Shown: positions 46,684-56,028 of the stretch, one piece after another | Layout of the letters: each line of letters opens with the position of its first letter | Numbering within the stretch: position 1 is the stretch's first letter | Assembly: GCA_024644875.1 (NCBI GenBank) | Contig: JAHEGY010000007.1 | Location: 17,094 to 81,093 of the forward strand | Length of the DNA stretch: 64,000 bases | Direction of reading: 5' to 3' | From: Cyclobacteriaceae bacterium | Lineage (GTDB): Bacteria > Bacteroidota > Bacteroidia > Cytophagales > Cyclobacteriaceae | The notes under the pieces: generated by a model | Told to the model about the DNA's origin: nothing | Databases searched by the model: none | What the model saw: only the letters and a program-made list of their open reading frames with translations | Program-made: the position numbers and the translations under genes

Positions 46684-47463
46684 TCATGCGTATGCATCTT
46701 TTTCAATAACACCTAGTCCAAATAAGGCATAATCATATTTTACAGGATCCTCAGGATCAAGTTTTTTGAGATTTTCAGTTAATTCAACCGCCGTCAGCCA
46801 ATCGGTCTGCTTCCTCCGGATCAAAGACAATCTTCGGGCTACCCGGTCTACATGAACATCGATCGGGCAAATAAGATCTTTCATTTTTATCTTGCTCCAG
46901 ATACCGAAGTCAACCCCCGCCTGGTCTTTTCTAACCATCCATCGCAGGTACATATTTAACCTTTTGCAGGTAGACTTCCGGTTTGGACTTGGAATATGCT
47001 TCCTGGTTCTCCTTGGGGCATCAGGTAAACTGAAAAATGACTCATGAAATTTGATGAGGCCATTTTCTACAGGATCATTTTTATCATGGACAAGAAAAAG
47101 ATCTTCCAGGCTTTCATTTTCTGAATAATAGTATTTTAAAAAGTGTATAAAATACAATGCATCAGTAGCATTAAAAGTACGGTGTTTGAAATTTTCAATA
47201 GCCTTCAATTCCTTGTCGCTGTGGTTTAGTATAAAATCACATGGGGCATTATCCATCATTCCCAGCAGTTCCCTGCTTTTATTTATGATCGTCTTTCTCT
47301 GCCCCCAGGCAAAAACAGCAGCGAAAAACCCGGAGATCTCTATATCTTGTTTTTTCGAGAACAGATGCGGTATGGATACAGGATCCGATTCTATGAAAGC
47401 GGGCTGGTTATAGTATTCGGCTTTTTCATCCAGGAAGGCCTTGAGAAAATCATCAGCAAGCAT
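46684..47463 (-). CDS. TIGR02757 family protein
   Basis: This 259-residue protein of the conserved TIGR02757 family has the signatures FFAAVFAWGQRKTII, KRLNMYLRWMVRKD and ICPIDVHVDRVARRLSLI. The C-terminal half resembles a helix-hairpin-helix DNA glycosylase fold (HhH-GPD), with PIDVHVDR near where the catalytic Asp would be, so a DNA-repair role is possible but unproven. It lies 18 bp after the LysM gene on the same strand. A decayed copy of its 3' end follows. Confidence 0.82.
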   Translation of the reverse strand: MLADDFLKAFLDEKAEYYNQPAFIESDPVSIPHLFSKKQDIEISGFFAAVFAWGQRKTIINKSRELLGMMDNAPCDFILNHSDKELKAIENFKHRTFNATDALYFIHFLKYYYSENESLEDLFLVHDKNDPVENGLIKFHESFFSLPDAPRRTRKHIPSPNRKSTCKRLNMYLRWMVRKDQAGVDFGIWSKIKMKDLICPIDVHVDRVARRLSLIRRKQTDWLTAVELTENLKKLDPEDPVKYDYALFGLGVIEKDAYA

Positions 47464-47481
47464 ATAAGTGATCCTGTCTGA

Positions 47482-48582
47482 TCAGGGATGATAGGTGATC
47501 TCGACCGGGAATTGGTCATTTATTGCCCCCAAGCGGTCATATGCAACCTTTGAAACTTTTATTAAGATATTCCTGTTTTCGTCCGTGTCCGGTATTTTTC
47601 CAATAACCCGGACAAAAACGCTCAGGTCGTTCATCTCATTCTTGATTTGCATAATCGTGCCAATACTTGCATTTCTATGAAGTGCCAGGTATTTATTGGT
47701 TGATTCGGAACCTTCGATTACCTGTGCAATGCCATTTTCAGATACTTTTTTATAGCTGCCGGTATTCTCCGTTTTTTTCATTTCAGACACCCCCACTTCG
47801 ATGGTTTTCACCTCTACCTCATCCACGGCTTCCTTTTCAGTTTCGATATCCTGAATAATAACTACCTGCTCTTCTGCATCTTTATCAAGGTAGCCCACAA
47901 TTAATTCCTGTCCGATGCTCAGGCTGTTTGACTCCAGGCGGTTCCATTCTCTCAACTCGGATACTGATATATTATATTTATTGGAGATGGCGAATAATGT
48001 CTCACCGGCACTTACAATATGTATTTTTTTACCCTGGGTTTCCATAACCTCCATCTGCCTGTTAAGCTCTGCAGCCTTTTCGGGACCAGGATAAATGCTC
48101 AACTGCTGACCTGCCGAAATGGTATTGTTCCGGAGATTATTCCATTTTTTTATGTCATTAATACTCACACCATATTTTTGTCCGATGATGTATAATGATT
48201 CCCCGGCCATAACTCTATGAACCACCTTATCGCCTTGTCCGCCAGCCGTGGTGGTTTGAGTATTCCCCTGACCACTTTGCTGAACCTGGTTGCCTGTATC
48301 ATTGGTTTGTACAGTTCCTTTAGTGGGTATCAATATTTCCTGGCCGATATTGATCCCGTTTATGGCCTTTGGATTGGCATCAAATATTGACTGTACATCC
48401 ACCTTATATCTCCTGGCGAGGGCATATAAGGTTTCTCCTTTCTCCACTTTATGAACAATAAATGCGGATTGGTTAACGGTCCTGATACCTACAGAATCCA
48501 TTGGAGAAGTTCCGGCAAGTGCCGATAAAGGGATCATAATCATTAAAAGGCATAAGGCCAGTGCTTGTTTTGCGGCGATCAT
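47482..48582 (-). CDS. LysM-domain peptidoglycan-binding protein
   Basis: A secreted 366-residue protein; the preferred start is ATG 48582 (MIAAKQALALCLL), which gives a clean signal peptide ending at ALAG. The in-frame ATG 48630 would add 16 residues before it. Three LysM domains (about 38-83, 120-165 and 185-230) share the VEKGETLYALARRYKV, MAGESLYIIGQKYGV and SAGETLFAISNKYNI patterns. A beta-rich C-terminal domain after ~290 (ALHRNASIGTIMQI) is like that of other Bacteroidota LysM proteins. It binds peptidoglycan and has no visible hydrolase domain. Confidence 0.88.
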   Translation of the reverse strand: MIAAKQALALCLLMIMIPLSALAGTSPMDSVGIRTVNQSAFIVHKVEKGETLYALARRYKVDVQSIFDANPKAINGINIGQEILIPTKGTVQTNDTGNQVQQSGQGNTQTTTAGGQGDKVVHRVMAGESLYIIGQKYGVSINDIKKWNNLRNNTISAGQQLSIYPGPEKAAELNRQMEVMETQGKKIHIVSAGETLFAISNKYNISVSELREWNRLESNSLSIGQELIVGYLDKDAEEQVVIIQDIETEKEAVDEVEVKTIEVGVSEMKKTENTGSYKKVSENGIAQVIEGSESTNKYLALHRNASIGTIMQIKNEMNDLSVFVRVIGKIPDTDENRNILIKVSKVAYDRLGAINDQFPVEITYHP

Positions 48583-48867
48583 AATGATTTCTTTTCTAAT
48601 TGGATTGAACAGTAAAAATACGCGTTGCATAATCTATGAGGACAAAATTTCAAAATTTTTATTAAATACCAGCAAAAAAATGTCCAAAAATTGATTTTTA
48701 TTTTTTTAAATACGTTTGAATCAGAACCAGATAGAACCTTAATGTAGGCAAAAAGATCAAAAATTGAAGAATAGGGATATAAAAATATTGATAATATTAC
48801 CTGAAGGGTATTTTTTATATCAGGTGTTTTATTAGTAATTTTTCATAATATTTTAAAGAGCAAACAA

Positions 48868-50205
48868 ATGTTTAAAGTGCGATATTGTTTCATTCTGCTG
48901 GTATTTCTTTTATCAAGTTCAATAACATGGGCTCAAAAAAAGGTAGTAACCATGAAAATCGACGATGTTATCGATCCCAGAATGAACAGGTATACAGAAT
49001 TGGCCCTGGCATTTGCTGAAGAAGAGGAGGCGGATATTGTAATAATAGAAATGGACACCTATGGAGGGGCAGTGAATGATGCAGATGACATCAGGACCCG
49101 GGTCATGGAATTTTCAGTACCGGTATGGGTATTTATAAACAAAGACGCTGCATCCGCGGGGGCCTTGATATCAATTGCTTGTGACAGCATATACATGGCA
49201 CCAGGCAGCAGTATTGGGGCGGCTACTGTTGTCGTACAGGATGGTTCCGCGGCACCTGATAAGTATCAGTCCTATATGAGGTCTATTATGCGTTCTACTG
49301 CCGAGGCAAACAACCGGGATCCCAATATAGCAGAGGCGATGGTGGATGAGGATATTGAAATTGACAGCATCAGCAAAGCGGGTGAAGTACTGACCTTTTC
49401 TACCTCTGAGGCGATAAAACATGGATTTTGTGAAGCGGAAGTGAATTCAATAGATGAATTGCTGGAATTGAATGATATTACGGATTATTCCATTTCTGAG
49501 TTTACCCTGTCCTCCTCGGAGAAAATCATCCGTTTTTTCCTGAATCCCATTATCAGCGGGATCCTGATCCTGGTCATCATCGGAGGCATCTATTTTGAAT
49601 TACAAACCCCGGGGGTAGGTTTTCCTTTACTCGCCGCGATAATAGCTGTGATCTTATATTTCATACCCTATTACCTGAATGGTATGGCAGCCAATTGGGA
49701 GATCATTATGTTTATTGTAGGTATTGCCCTCATTGCCCTGGAGATATTGGTCATCCCCGGATTTGGGATAGCGGGGATAGCGGGGCTAATATTTACCCTT
49801 GGTTCTCTTATCCTGGTGATGCTTAATAATGATTTCTTTGATTTCTCTTTCGTCAAAGCTTCAGAGATCTTTCAGGCTACCGCCACCATTCTCGCAGGTT
49901 TGTTTGGCAGCCTTATCATTATGTTCTTTGGAGGTGTCAGATTAACCAATTCAAGGTTATTTAAGAGAATTGCTCTTCAGATGGTTCAAAATCGATCAGA
50001 CGGCTATACTTCCAATTTTAAACAGGAGTCCATGGCCGGTAAAACCGGTACGGCCTATACTGTATTGAGGCCAAGTGGTAAAGTAATAATTGAAGGGGCT
50101 TTATACGATGCAAGTACAAGAGGTGATTATATCGAAAAGAATGATAAGATCAAGGTAATCAATGATGAAGGGACCTCCCTGAAGGTTAAAAAACTTGATG
50201 AGTAA
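48868..50205 (+). CDS. NfeD-type membrane protease (ClpP-like serine protease plus NfeD domain)
   Basis: This 445-residue protein has a signal peptide ending near SITWA, a ClpP-like domain (about 25-215), four to five helices (about 225-355) and a C-terminal OB-fold domain. The nucleophile Ser is in NKDAASAGALISIACD, and MDTYGGAVNDADDIR forms the oxyanion region. This is the long NfeD form that degrades membrane proteins, stomatin-type proteins in archaea. It is not next to a flotillin or stomatin gene here, unlike the short NfeD at 22.5 kb. Confidence 0.9.
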   Translation: MFKVRYCFILLVFLLSSSITWAQKKVVTMKIDDVIDPRMNRYTELALAFAEEEEADIVIIEMDTYGGAVNDADDIRTRVMEFSVPVWVFINKDAASAGALISIACDSIYMAPGSSIGAATVVVQDGSAAPDKYQSYMRSIMRSTAEANNRDPNIAEAMVDEDIEIDSISKAGEVLTFSTSEAIKHGFCEAEVNSIDELLELNDITDYSISEFTLSSSEKIIRFFLNPIISGILILVIIGGIYFELQTPGVGFPLLAAIIAVILYFIPYYLNGMAANWEIIMFIVGIALIALEILVIPGFGIAGIAGLIFTLGSLILVMLNNDFFDFSFVKASEIFQATATILAGLFGSLIIMFFGGVRLTNSRLFKRIALQMVQNRSDGYTSNFKQESMAGKTGTAYTVLRPSGKVIIEGALYDASTRGDYIEKNDKIKVINDEGTSLKVKKLDE

Positions 50206-50332
50206 AATTTCCTAATTGATTTACTGTTTTTCCCGTAAAATCCTGTAATAATTAGAATCCTGGCACGTTTTATGCAAAATCATGATTGGTAAGGTATGAA
50301 CCTGCTAAATAAGTATTTATAATTAAAAAGGC

Positions 50333-50340
50333 TACCTTTG
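50333..50340 (+). promoter_or_regulatory. Bacteroidota -7 promoter motif
   Basis: TACCTTTG is a full TAnnTTTG match, 19 bp before the ATG of the TlpA-like gene. The context GGCTACCTTTGCAG is the classic form seen before strong Bacteroidota promoters. Confidence 0.55.
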
Positions 50341-50359
50341 CAGAAATAAAAAATAAGCT

Positions 50360-51790
50360 ATGTTGAATAAATTTTTAATTGTTTTTAATTCACTGATTGC
50401 ACTCTGTTTGACCCTTAGTGTCTACTCACCCTTGCTTGCAGAAAATGGGTATGATATCACCATTCAAATCAATAATATAAAAGATACTGAAGTATATCTG
50501 GGCTACCATTTCGGCGATCAGAAATTTGTAAAGGATACAGCCAGGGTTGAAGCCGGGGATATTATTCGTTTTGCAGGGGATGAACCACTTTCTGACGGGA
50601 TATATTTTATTTATTCGGCTTCTGTTTATTTTGAATTAATAGCGAATGAACCAAAGTTCAAGCTTGAAACGGATACTGTAGATTTTATCCGGCATATGAA
50701 GGTAATCGGATCCCGTGAAAATGAGATCTTCAACAGTTTTCAGCGGTTTATGGCAGACAAGCAATCAGAGTCTAAAATACTGACCGACCGGATGCAGGCC
50801 CTGGATCCCCAGAAGGATGAGGCACAATTACAGGAATTGAGAACACAGGTTCTCGGAATCAGGGATGAGATCGCTGAATATCAATTAAAACTAAGTGAAG
50901 AAAATAAAGGCACCTTTACCTCCCGGCTCCTTCTTGCTATGCAGAAACCACAAATGCCTGATATTCCGGTTGAGGAAACCAATGATCCGGAAGCGAAAAA
51001 CCGCCAGTTCTTTTATTACAAGGATCATTATTTCGATAATTTTGACCTTTCCGATCCAGGATTGCTTAAAACTCCACTCTATCAGCCCAAGCTTGATGAT
51101 TATGTGGACAACCTCACATTCAAGCATCCTGATTCCATAAAAGTATCCTGTGATTATCTTCTTTCAATGAGTGAACCCAATCAGGAGACTTTCAGGTATG
51201 TTCTGGTGAAACTTACCAATAAATACGAGACTTCGAAGATCATGGGAATGGAGGAAATTTTCGTTTATCTCGCTGAAAACTACTACCTCACGGGGAAGGC
51301 GTACTGGGCAGATGAAGGCCTCATAGAAAAGTTCCGGACCAGGGTTAATGAACTGAAGCCCAACTTGATCGGGAGTATTGCCCCAGAAATTGTTCTTGTG
51401 GATTCTACCATGAAGCAAATTCAGCTCAGCAATATCGACAGCCGGTTCTTAATACTCTATTTCTTTGATCCGGATTGCAGCCACTGTAAGAAAGTTACCC
51501 CGAAACTGTATCAATTGTATAAAGAGATCAAAGTAAAGGATGTAGAAGTTCTAGCAGCTTGTACCGTTACGGATGTTGATAAATGGAAAAAATATATCAG
51601 GTCTAATGACCTGTCCTGGGTGAATGGCATAGATCCTTATTACAGAAGTAATTTCAGGGCTGATTACGATATAAAAACTACCCCAATGATCTATATTCTG
51701 AATAAGGATAAAGAAATTATCGGCAAGCGGCTGGGGGTGGACCAGATAAAAGATTTTATAGATCGCATGATCAAATTTGAAGACAGCTGA
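50360..51790 (+). CDS. TlpA-like thioredoxin with DUF5106-type N-terminal region
   Basis: This 476-residue exported protein has a signal peptide ending near YSPLLA. The N-terminal ~100 residues are a beta-domain of the DUF4369 type found in Bacteroidota TlpA proteins, followed by a helical DUF5106-like region (about 125-330). The thioredoxin fold (about 335-470) has the redox motif DPDCSHCKK (Cys-Ser-His-Cys) and the TTPMIYIL cis-Pro segment. It probably acts as a periplasmic disulfide reductase. The stop codon is inside the following terminator. Confidence 0.85.
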   Translation: MLNKFLIVFNSLIALCLTLSVYSPLLAENGYDITIQINNIKDTEVYLGYHFGDQKFVKDTARVEAGDIIRFAGDEPLSDGIYFIYSASVYFELIANEPKFKLETDTVDFIRHMKVIGSRENEIFNSFQRFMADKQSESKILTDRMQALDPQKDEAQLQELRTQVLGIRDEIAEYQLKLSEENKGTFTSRLLLAMQKPQMPDIPVEETNDPEAKNRQFFYYKDHYFDNFDLSDPGLLKTPLYQPKLDDYVDNLTFKHPDSIKVSCDYLLSMSEPNQETFRYVLVKLTNKYETSKIMGMEEIFVYLAENYYLTGKAYWADEGLIEKFRTRVNELKPNLIGSIAPEIVLVDSTMKQIQLSNIDSRFLILYFFDPDCSHCKKVTPKLYQLYKEIKVKDVEVLAACTVTDVDKWKKYIRSNDLSWVNGIDPYYRSNFRADYDIKTTPMIYILNKDKEIIGKRLGVDQIKDFIDRMIKFEDS

Positions 51791-51806
51791 TAGCTGTCTT
51801 TTTTTT
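51780..51806 (+). terminator. Intrinsic terminator after the TlpA-like gene
   Basis: AAGACAGCT and AGCTGTCTT form a 9-bp stem with a 3-base loop, followed by a run of T. The gene's stop codon (51788-51790) begins in the stem and runs into the loop. Confidence 0.85.
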
Positions 51807-51847
51807 GCTCTGTGTACCCGCAATAGTATCCTGCTACTTTGTATTCT

Positions 51848-51944
51848 AACCCGCAAAAAAAATATCCCGCCACAAGGACGGGATATATCAACCTAACCAA
51901 CCTAAAACCTACCTCTATCACAGCTATCTTTCAGAGGTATTTTT
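51848..51944 (+). ncRNA. Candidate small RNA
   Basis: The proposed 97-base RNA starts a few bases after TACTTTG (51835-51841), a near match to the -7 motif. It would contain an 8-bp hairpin (51862-51869 with 51879-51886), a 23-base unpaired A/C-rich linker built from CAACCTAACC-like units, and a 7-bp terminator hairpin (51910-51916 with 51933-51939) followed by five T. No open frame starts in it. The first hairpin doubles as the terminator of the opposite-strand operon. Confidence 0.4.
51855..51886 (-). terminator. Intrinsic terminator for the deoC-acyP transcript
   Basis: On the minus strand an 8-bp stem (ATATCCCG with CGGGATAT, 9-base loop) runs into eight T. It is about 215 bp beyond the acyP stop, with no other minus-strand terminator closer. 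Confidence 0.65.
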
Positions 51945-52100
51945 GTTATTATTAATGTAAAAACTGTGCCAGAACAGAAATGTGCCTGCATTGGCTGTAA
52001 ACGAGGTTTTGATCAATAATTTAATCCCAGATTGGGAAAAATTGATCCATCCTGGAAAAATTAAAGTGGCGCCGGGGTGTTTCGTGGGACTTGAATTTGT

Positions 52101-52382
52101 TTAATGTTTTACCGTAAAGGAAGTATAGTTCTTTACAACACCTTCCGTCGTGCTTACCTTTTCAACCCTGGAAAAGGAAGGACCCTTATTGCACCATATT
52201 AAAAAATGATCCATGCTGATCTCATCAGCTTCGGCTTCGATAAACACAGAACCATCGTACATATTCCTAACAAAGCCTTTTATGCCCAGTTGCTGGGCTT
52301 TATGGACGGCAGAATATCTGAATCCAACACCCTGGACCCTGCCGGAAATATTGATCTGCAAATTCTTTTTTTGCTCGGTCAT
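52101..52382 (-). CDS. acyP: Acylphosphatase
   Basis: This 93-residue cytosolic enzyme hydrolyses acyl phosphates. The phosphate-binding GRVQGVGFRYSA with Arg22 and the GFVRNMYDGSV stretch with Asn40 carry both catalytic residues. It starts 3 bp after the deoC stop and is probably cotranscribed with it. Confidence 0.95.
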   Translation of the reverse strand: MTEQKKNLQINISGRVQGVGFRYSAVHKAQQLGIKGFVRNMYDGSVFIEAEADEISMDHFLIWCNKGPSFSRVEKVSTTEGVVKNYTSFTVKH

Positions 52383-52385
52383 ACT

Positions 52386-53045
52386 TTACAAGGCTCTGGC
52401 CTCCTGAATAATGGCTACCCCTGAAGACGTCCCGATCCGGTCTGCTCCTGCTTTGATCATGGCCAGAGCTGTTTCAAGATCTTTTATACCTCCGGCAGCT
52501 TTAATACCTACACTGGATGGCAGTGCAGTACGCATTATTCTTATATTCTCTACCTTAGCGCCTTCATGAGCAAAACCCGTTGAAGTTTTTACAAAATCCG
52601 CCCCGGCATCCTTACAGATATGACACCCGGCCTCGATCCCTTCTTTAGTAAGGTAAGCAGTTTCGAGGATCACCTTTAGATATTTGCCATGATCATGTAA
52701 TACATCCGCACATCTGGCGATGTCCTGCTTAACCCAGCTCATTTCAGAATTATAAGCCGATAAATTCCAGACAATATCAACTTCGTCGGCTCCATCCCGG
52801 ATGGCTTCCTCGATCTCAAACACCTTGGTTTCTGTTTTATTATAACCGAACGGGAATCCGGATACCGTTACCAGCTGCACATCACTTTCACCAAGTCCAT
52901 TCCTGGCTTTTTTTACCCAGAAAGGAGGGACACAAATGCCCTTGAATTGATATTCCTGGGCTTCCCGAAGGATATTTTCAATATCTTTGTGGGTGGCATT
53001 AGCTGTCAGGATGGTATGCTCAATGTACTGACTTATATTCTCCAT
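52386..53045 (-). CDS. deoC: Deoxyribose-phosphate aldolase
   Basis: A TIM-barrel class I aldolase that splits deoxyribose-5-phosphate into acetaldehyde and glyceraldehyde-3-phosphate. I choose ATG 53045 (MENISQYIEHTI), giving 219 residues; the ATG at 53099 adds a non-homologous stretch. Lys153 in FVKTSTGF is the Schiff-base lysine, with Asp90 in ADEVDIV and Lys182 in VGIKAAGGI completing the proton relay. Confidence 0.95.
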   Translation of the reverse strand: MENISQYIEHTILTANATHKDIENILREAQEYQFKGICVPPFWVKKARNGLGESDVQLVTVSGFPFGYNKTETKVFEIEEAIRDGADEVDIVWNLSAYNSEMSWVKQDIARCADVLHDHGKYLKVILETAYLTKEGIEAGCHICKDAGADFVKTSTGFAHEGAKVENIRIMRTALPSSVGIKAAGGIKDLETALAMIKAGADRIGTSSGVAIIQEARAL

Positions 53046-53205
53046 GTCCTTTGATTTATGGGAATCTAATTTAAGTACATCGAACAATATTCTGAACAAT
53101 TTAAGGATTAAAATCAGGTAAGCGTCAAAAATTTATAGACTACTCACGGATTCCCGCCGCACCCGATGCAAAATATGGACTTATTTTCGGAATTCCCCAG
53201 TTTAA

Positions 53206-53580
53206 CTAATGCACGATCTGGCATTCTTTGCAGAACTTTTTCTTTCCCGGTTTCCGTTTTTTTGGCTTATTCTTATGCCCGAAATAGGTTGGATCAGAAT
53301 ACTGTGGCTTTTCAGCTTCCTGGGCCAGTTTTTTGTACTTTTTGGCATTGGCCTGCATCCGATCTTCGTATTCTTCTATCTTTACATCGAATTGCCTGGC
53401 ATAACTGTTCTTATATGCCTTCTTGGCCTTTCTTTGATCTTTTTTGGAGGTTTTGGCATTATATTCAGACCTGTAGTTATAGATATCACCCTTGGTGGTC
53501 TGGGATTTGTTTTTGGTCTGAGCCTGTGCCATTACTGATAAGCTCAGAAAGAGCAGAAATAAATAAACAACCTTATGCAT
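53206..53580 (-). CDS. Small basic secreted hypothetical protein
   Basis: I do not recognise a family. The 124-residue protein has a good signal peptide (ends near VMAQAQ) and is then rich in Lys, Gln, Tyr and Arg, with a probable coiled coil (KIEEYEDRMQANAKKYKKLA). Its end has two Cys (FCKECQIVH) after a KKRKPGKKK cluster. Open frames on the other strand lack its signal peptide and are shadows. It stands alone between deoC and metG. Confidence 0.65.
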   Translation of the reverse strand: MHKVVYLFLLFLSLSVMAQAQTKNKSQTTKGDIYNYRSEYNAKTSKKDQRKAKKAYKNSYARQFDVKIEEYEDRMQANAKKYKKLAQEAEKPQYSDPTYFGHKNKPKKRKPGKKKFCKECQIVH

Positions 53581-53689
53581 ACAACCTGTTTTATTATATA
53601 ACTCACTAAATTACCATCTATTGCCCTGGATTGGAGAAATTTATTTAAGAAATATTCCCTTTAATTCATTAGATAAGGGGCAGCCCTGT

Positions 53690-55741
53690 TTAACTGATGG
53701 TTGATCCGTTATCTGCTTCGCCGTCAGGGGTAAGGAACCGGAATACACCCTCCCTATCCTCTGACATCAGGATCATACCCTGGGATTCTATGCCCATCAT
53801 TTTCCTGGGTTGAAGATTTGCCAGTAATACTACCTTCTTGCCTGTTACATCTTCAGGATTGAATTGTTCAGCAATACCACTTAAAACAGTTCTAACCTCA
53901 ACGCCTATATCCACTTGCAGTTTCAATAATTTTTTGGACTTTTCAATTTTTTCCGCGGAAAGGATCTCACCGACACGCATGTCAAGTTTGGCAAAATCAT
54001 CATATACCATTTCAGGTCCTATCGCCGGATAGGGTAATGTTTCCATATTATCGGTTTTCGTATTTTCAAGTTTTTGTATCTGCATTTCAACCATATTATC
54101 TTCAATTTTTTCAAATAGAAGATAGGGTTTATTTAGCTGATGTCCCTGCTGAAGAATGTCTTCCCTTTTTGCATCTTCCCATCCAACCGGATGGATATTC
54201 AGCATATCAAATATTTTGGCCGAACTGAATGGAAGAAAAGGTTCGCCGAAAGTAGCCATTTTGGTCACGATCTGCAGGGAGAGGTTAAGGATCGTGCCTA
54301 CCCGCTCTTTATTGTCTTTTATAAGTTTCCAGGGTTCCGTATCAGCAAGATATTTATTACCGGTCCTGGCAAGTTCAATATAATGCGATAATGCTTCCCT
54401 GAATTTGAATTGACCGAGCGATTCTTCAATTTTCAAGGGGATCTTGTCGATCTTTTTTAATACTTCGAGATCAAAATCATCCAGGTCTGATCGTCTAGGC
54501 ACTTCTCCCTCGAAATATTTCTGAGTAAGAACCAGGGCCCTGTTTACAAAATTCCCTAAAATGGCTACGAGCTCATTGTTATTCTTTGCCTGGTAGTCTT
54601 TCCAGGTAAAATCATTGTCCTTGGCCTCCGGGGCATTGGCACACAATGTATATCGAAGCACATCCTCCTTGCCTGGCAGTTCTTCAAGGTACTCATGCAG
54701 CCAGACCGCCCAGTTTTTTGATGTGGAAATCTTATTGTTCTCAAGGTTAAGGAATTCATTGGCTGGAACATTATCCGGGAGAATATAATCCTCGTGCGCC
54801 TTCAACATGGCCGGAAAAATGATACAGTGGAACACGATATTATCTTTCCCGATAAAATGGATAAGTCGTGTGTCTTCTGACTTCCAATAGGGTTCCCAAT
54901 CCTTGTTATTGTCTTTTGCCCATTGCTTCGTGGCTGATATATAACCTATGGGTGCATCAAACCAGACATAAAGCACCTTACCTTCGGCCCCGGGTAAAGG
55001 CACCGGAACCCCCCAGTCCAGGTCGCGTGTTACCGCCCTGGGTTGAAGGCCATTGTCAAGCCAGCTTTTGCATTGACCGTATACATTTGATTTCCATTCC
55101 TTATGATCCTCCAATATCCATTTAGATAACCACTTCTCGTACTTATCCAAAGGGAGATACCAGTGCTTTGTTTCCCTTAATACGGGTTTTTCGCCACTGA
55201 GTGTTGACCTGGGATTGATAAGCTCTGAAGGACTCAGAGAGGAACCGCACTGCTCGCACTGGTCTCCATAGGCTTCCGCAAAATTGCAGTTGGGACATGT
55301 TCCGATAATATAACGGTCGGCGAGGAATTGCTCGCTTTTCTCATCATAATACTGTTCAGATTCCTTCTCTTCAAACTTTCCATTATCGTATAGGTTCTTG
55401 AAAAACTCTGCTGCAGTTTCATGATGAACCGGGGAGGAGGTCCGGTCGTAAATATCAAAACTGATGCCCAGGTCCTTGAATGCCTTCTTATTGATCTCGT
55501 GATATTTATCTACTACTTCCTGCGGACTTATCCCTTCTTTCTTGGCACGGATGGTGATCGGTACGCCATGTTCATCAGAGCCGCAAATATACAGGATGTC
55601 TTTCCCTTTGAGCCTGAGATAACGCGCATAGATATCCGCCGGAATATATACCCCCGCAAGATGGCCGATATGCACAGGGCCATTTGCATAGGGCAGGGCA
55701 GCAGTTATTGTATGTCTTTTATATGAACTTTTATTACTCAT
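53690..55741 (-). CDS. metG: Methionyl-tRNA synthetase
   Basis: This 683-residue class I synthetase has the HIGH motif in [14 protein letters not shown], a zinc knuckle with four Cys ([18 protein letters not shown]), and KISTSKN as the KMSKS loop. An anticodon-binding helical domain and a C-terminal EMAP-type tRNA-binding domain (about 580-683, [14 protein letters not shown]) follow. It is full length, monocistronic and preceded by a -7 motif. Confidence 0.98.
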   Translation of the reverse strand: MSNKSSYKRHTITAALPYANGPVHIGHLAGVYIPADIYARYLRLKGKDILYICGSDEHGVPITIRAKKEGISPQEVVDKYHEINKKAFKDLGISFDIYDRTSSPVHHETAAEFFKNLYDNGKFEEKESEQYYDEKSEQFLADRYIIGTCPNCNFAEAYGDQCEQCGSSLSPSELINPRSTLSGEKPVLRETKHWYLPLDKYEKWLSKWILEDHKEWKSNVYGQCKSWLDNGLQPRAVTRDLDWGVPVPLPGAEGKVLYVWFDAPIGYISATKQWAKDNNKDWEPYWKSEDTRLIHFIGKDNIVFHCIIFPAMLKAHEDYILPDNVPANEFLNLENNKISTSKNWAVWLHEYLEELPGKEDVLRYTLCANAPEAKDNDFTWKDYQAKNNNELVAILGNFVNRALVLTQKYFEGEVPRRSDLDDFDLEVLKKIDKIPLKIEESLGQFKFREALSHYIELARTGNKYLADTEPWKLIKDNKERVGTILNLSLQIVTKMATFGEPFLPFSSAKIFDMLNIHPVGWEDAKREDILQQGHQLNKPYLLFEKIEDNMVEMQIQKLENTKTDNMETLPYPAIGPEMVYDDFAKLDMRVGEILSAEKIEKSKKLLKLQVDIGVEVRTVLSGIAEQFNPEDVTGKKVVLLANLQPRKMMGIESQGMILMSEDREGVFRFLTPDGEADNGSTIS

Positions 55742-55762
55742 TACCTATGGAGTGAATTTCCG

Positions 55763-55770
55763 CAAAGATA
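55763..55770 (-). promoter_or_regulatory. Bacteroidota -7 promoter motif before metG
   Basis: The minus strand reads TATCTTTG, a full TAnnTTTG match 21 bp before the metG ATG. Confidence 0.55.
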
Positions 55771-56028
55771 ATCATTCAAGGTGTTCTACTCTAATTATGA
55801 GCAGGAAATACCCTGTAAAAGAGAAAGAAAAATCAGGTCTTTCGACTGACGGATCGCTAAAAAAAATGGGGGATTTATTCGTTTGAGTTTATAATTTTCC
55901 TTATCTTTCAACTTGAGGGAAAGATGTATTTTTTTATCGTAATAGGTAAGATAAATATTAGAAGAACACAAATTGTGACAATTGACCGTTAGAGGTCAGC
56001 ATGTATTAGATTATTAGATAAGTTCCGA

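Larger units (their letters stand above)
51791..52100. other. Convergent intergenic region between the TlpA-like gene and acyP
   Basis: This 310-bp stretch has no protein gene. It holds the plus-strand terminator just before it, a minus-strand terminator (51855-51886) for deoC-acyP and a separate plus-strand hairpin with T-run (51910-51944), which together suggest a small RNA. From about 51950 to 52100 I see nothing recognisable. Confidence 0.6.

Noticed and set aside
48799..48825. Weak hairpin (ACCTGA with TCAGGT) before the long NfeD gene
   Set aside because: Only six pairs with a 15-base loop in very AT-rich DNA; not enough to call a riboswitch or attenuator.
53166..53609. 147-codon plus-strand frame rich in Phe, Trp and Tyr
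   Set aside because: It is the complement of the small basic secreted gene, which has a clear signal peptide; hydrophobicity comes from reading Lys codons backwards.
55797..55886. 29-codon frame in the metG / histidine kinase gap
   Set aside because: Too short to support, no ribosome-binding context, not similar to anything I recognise.
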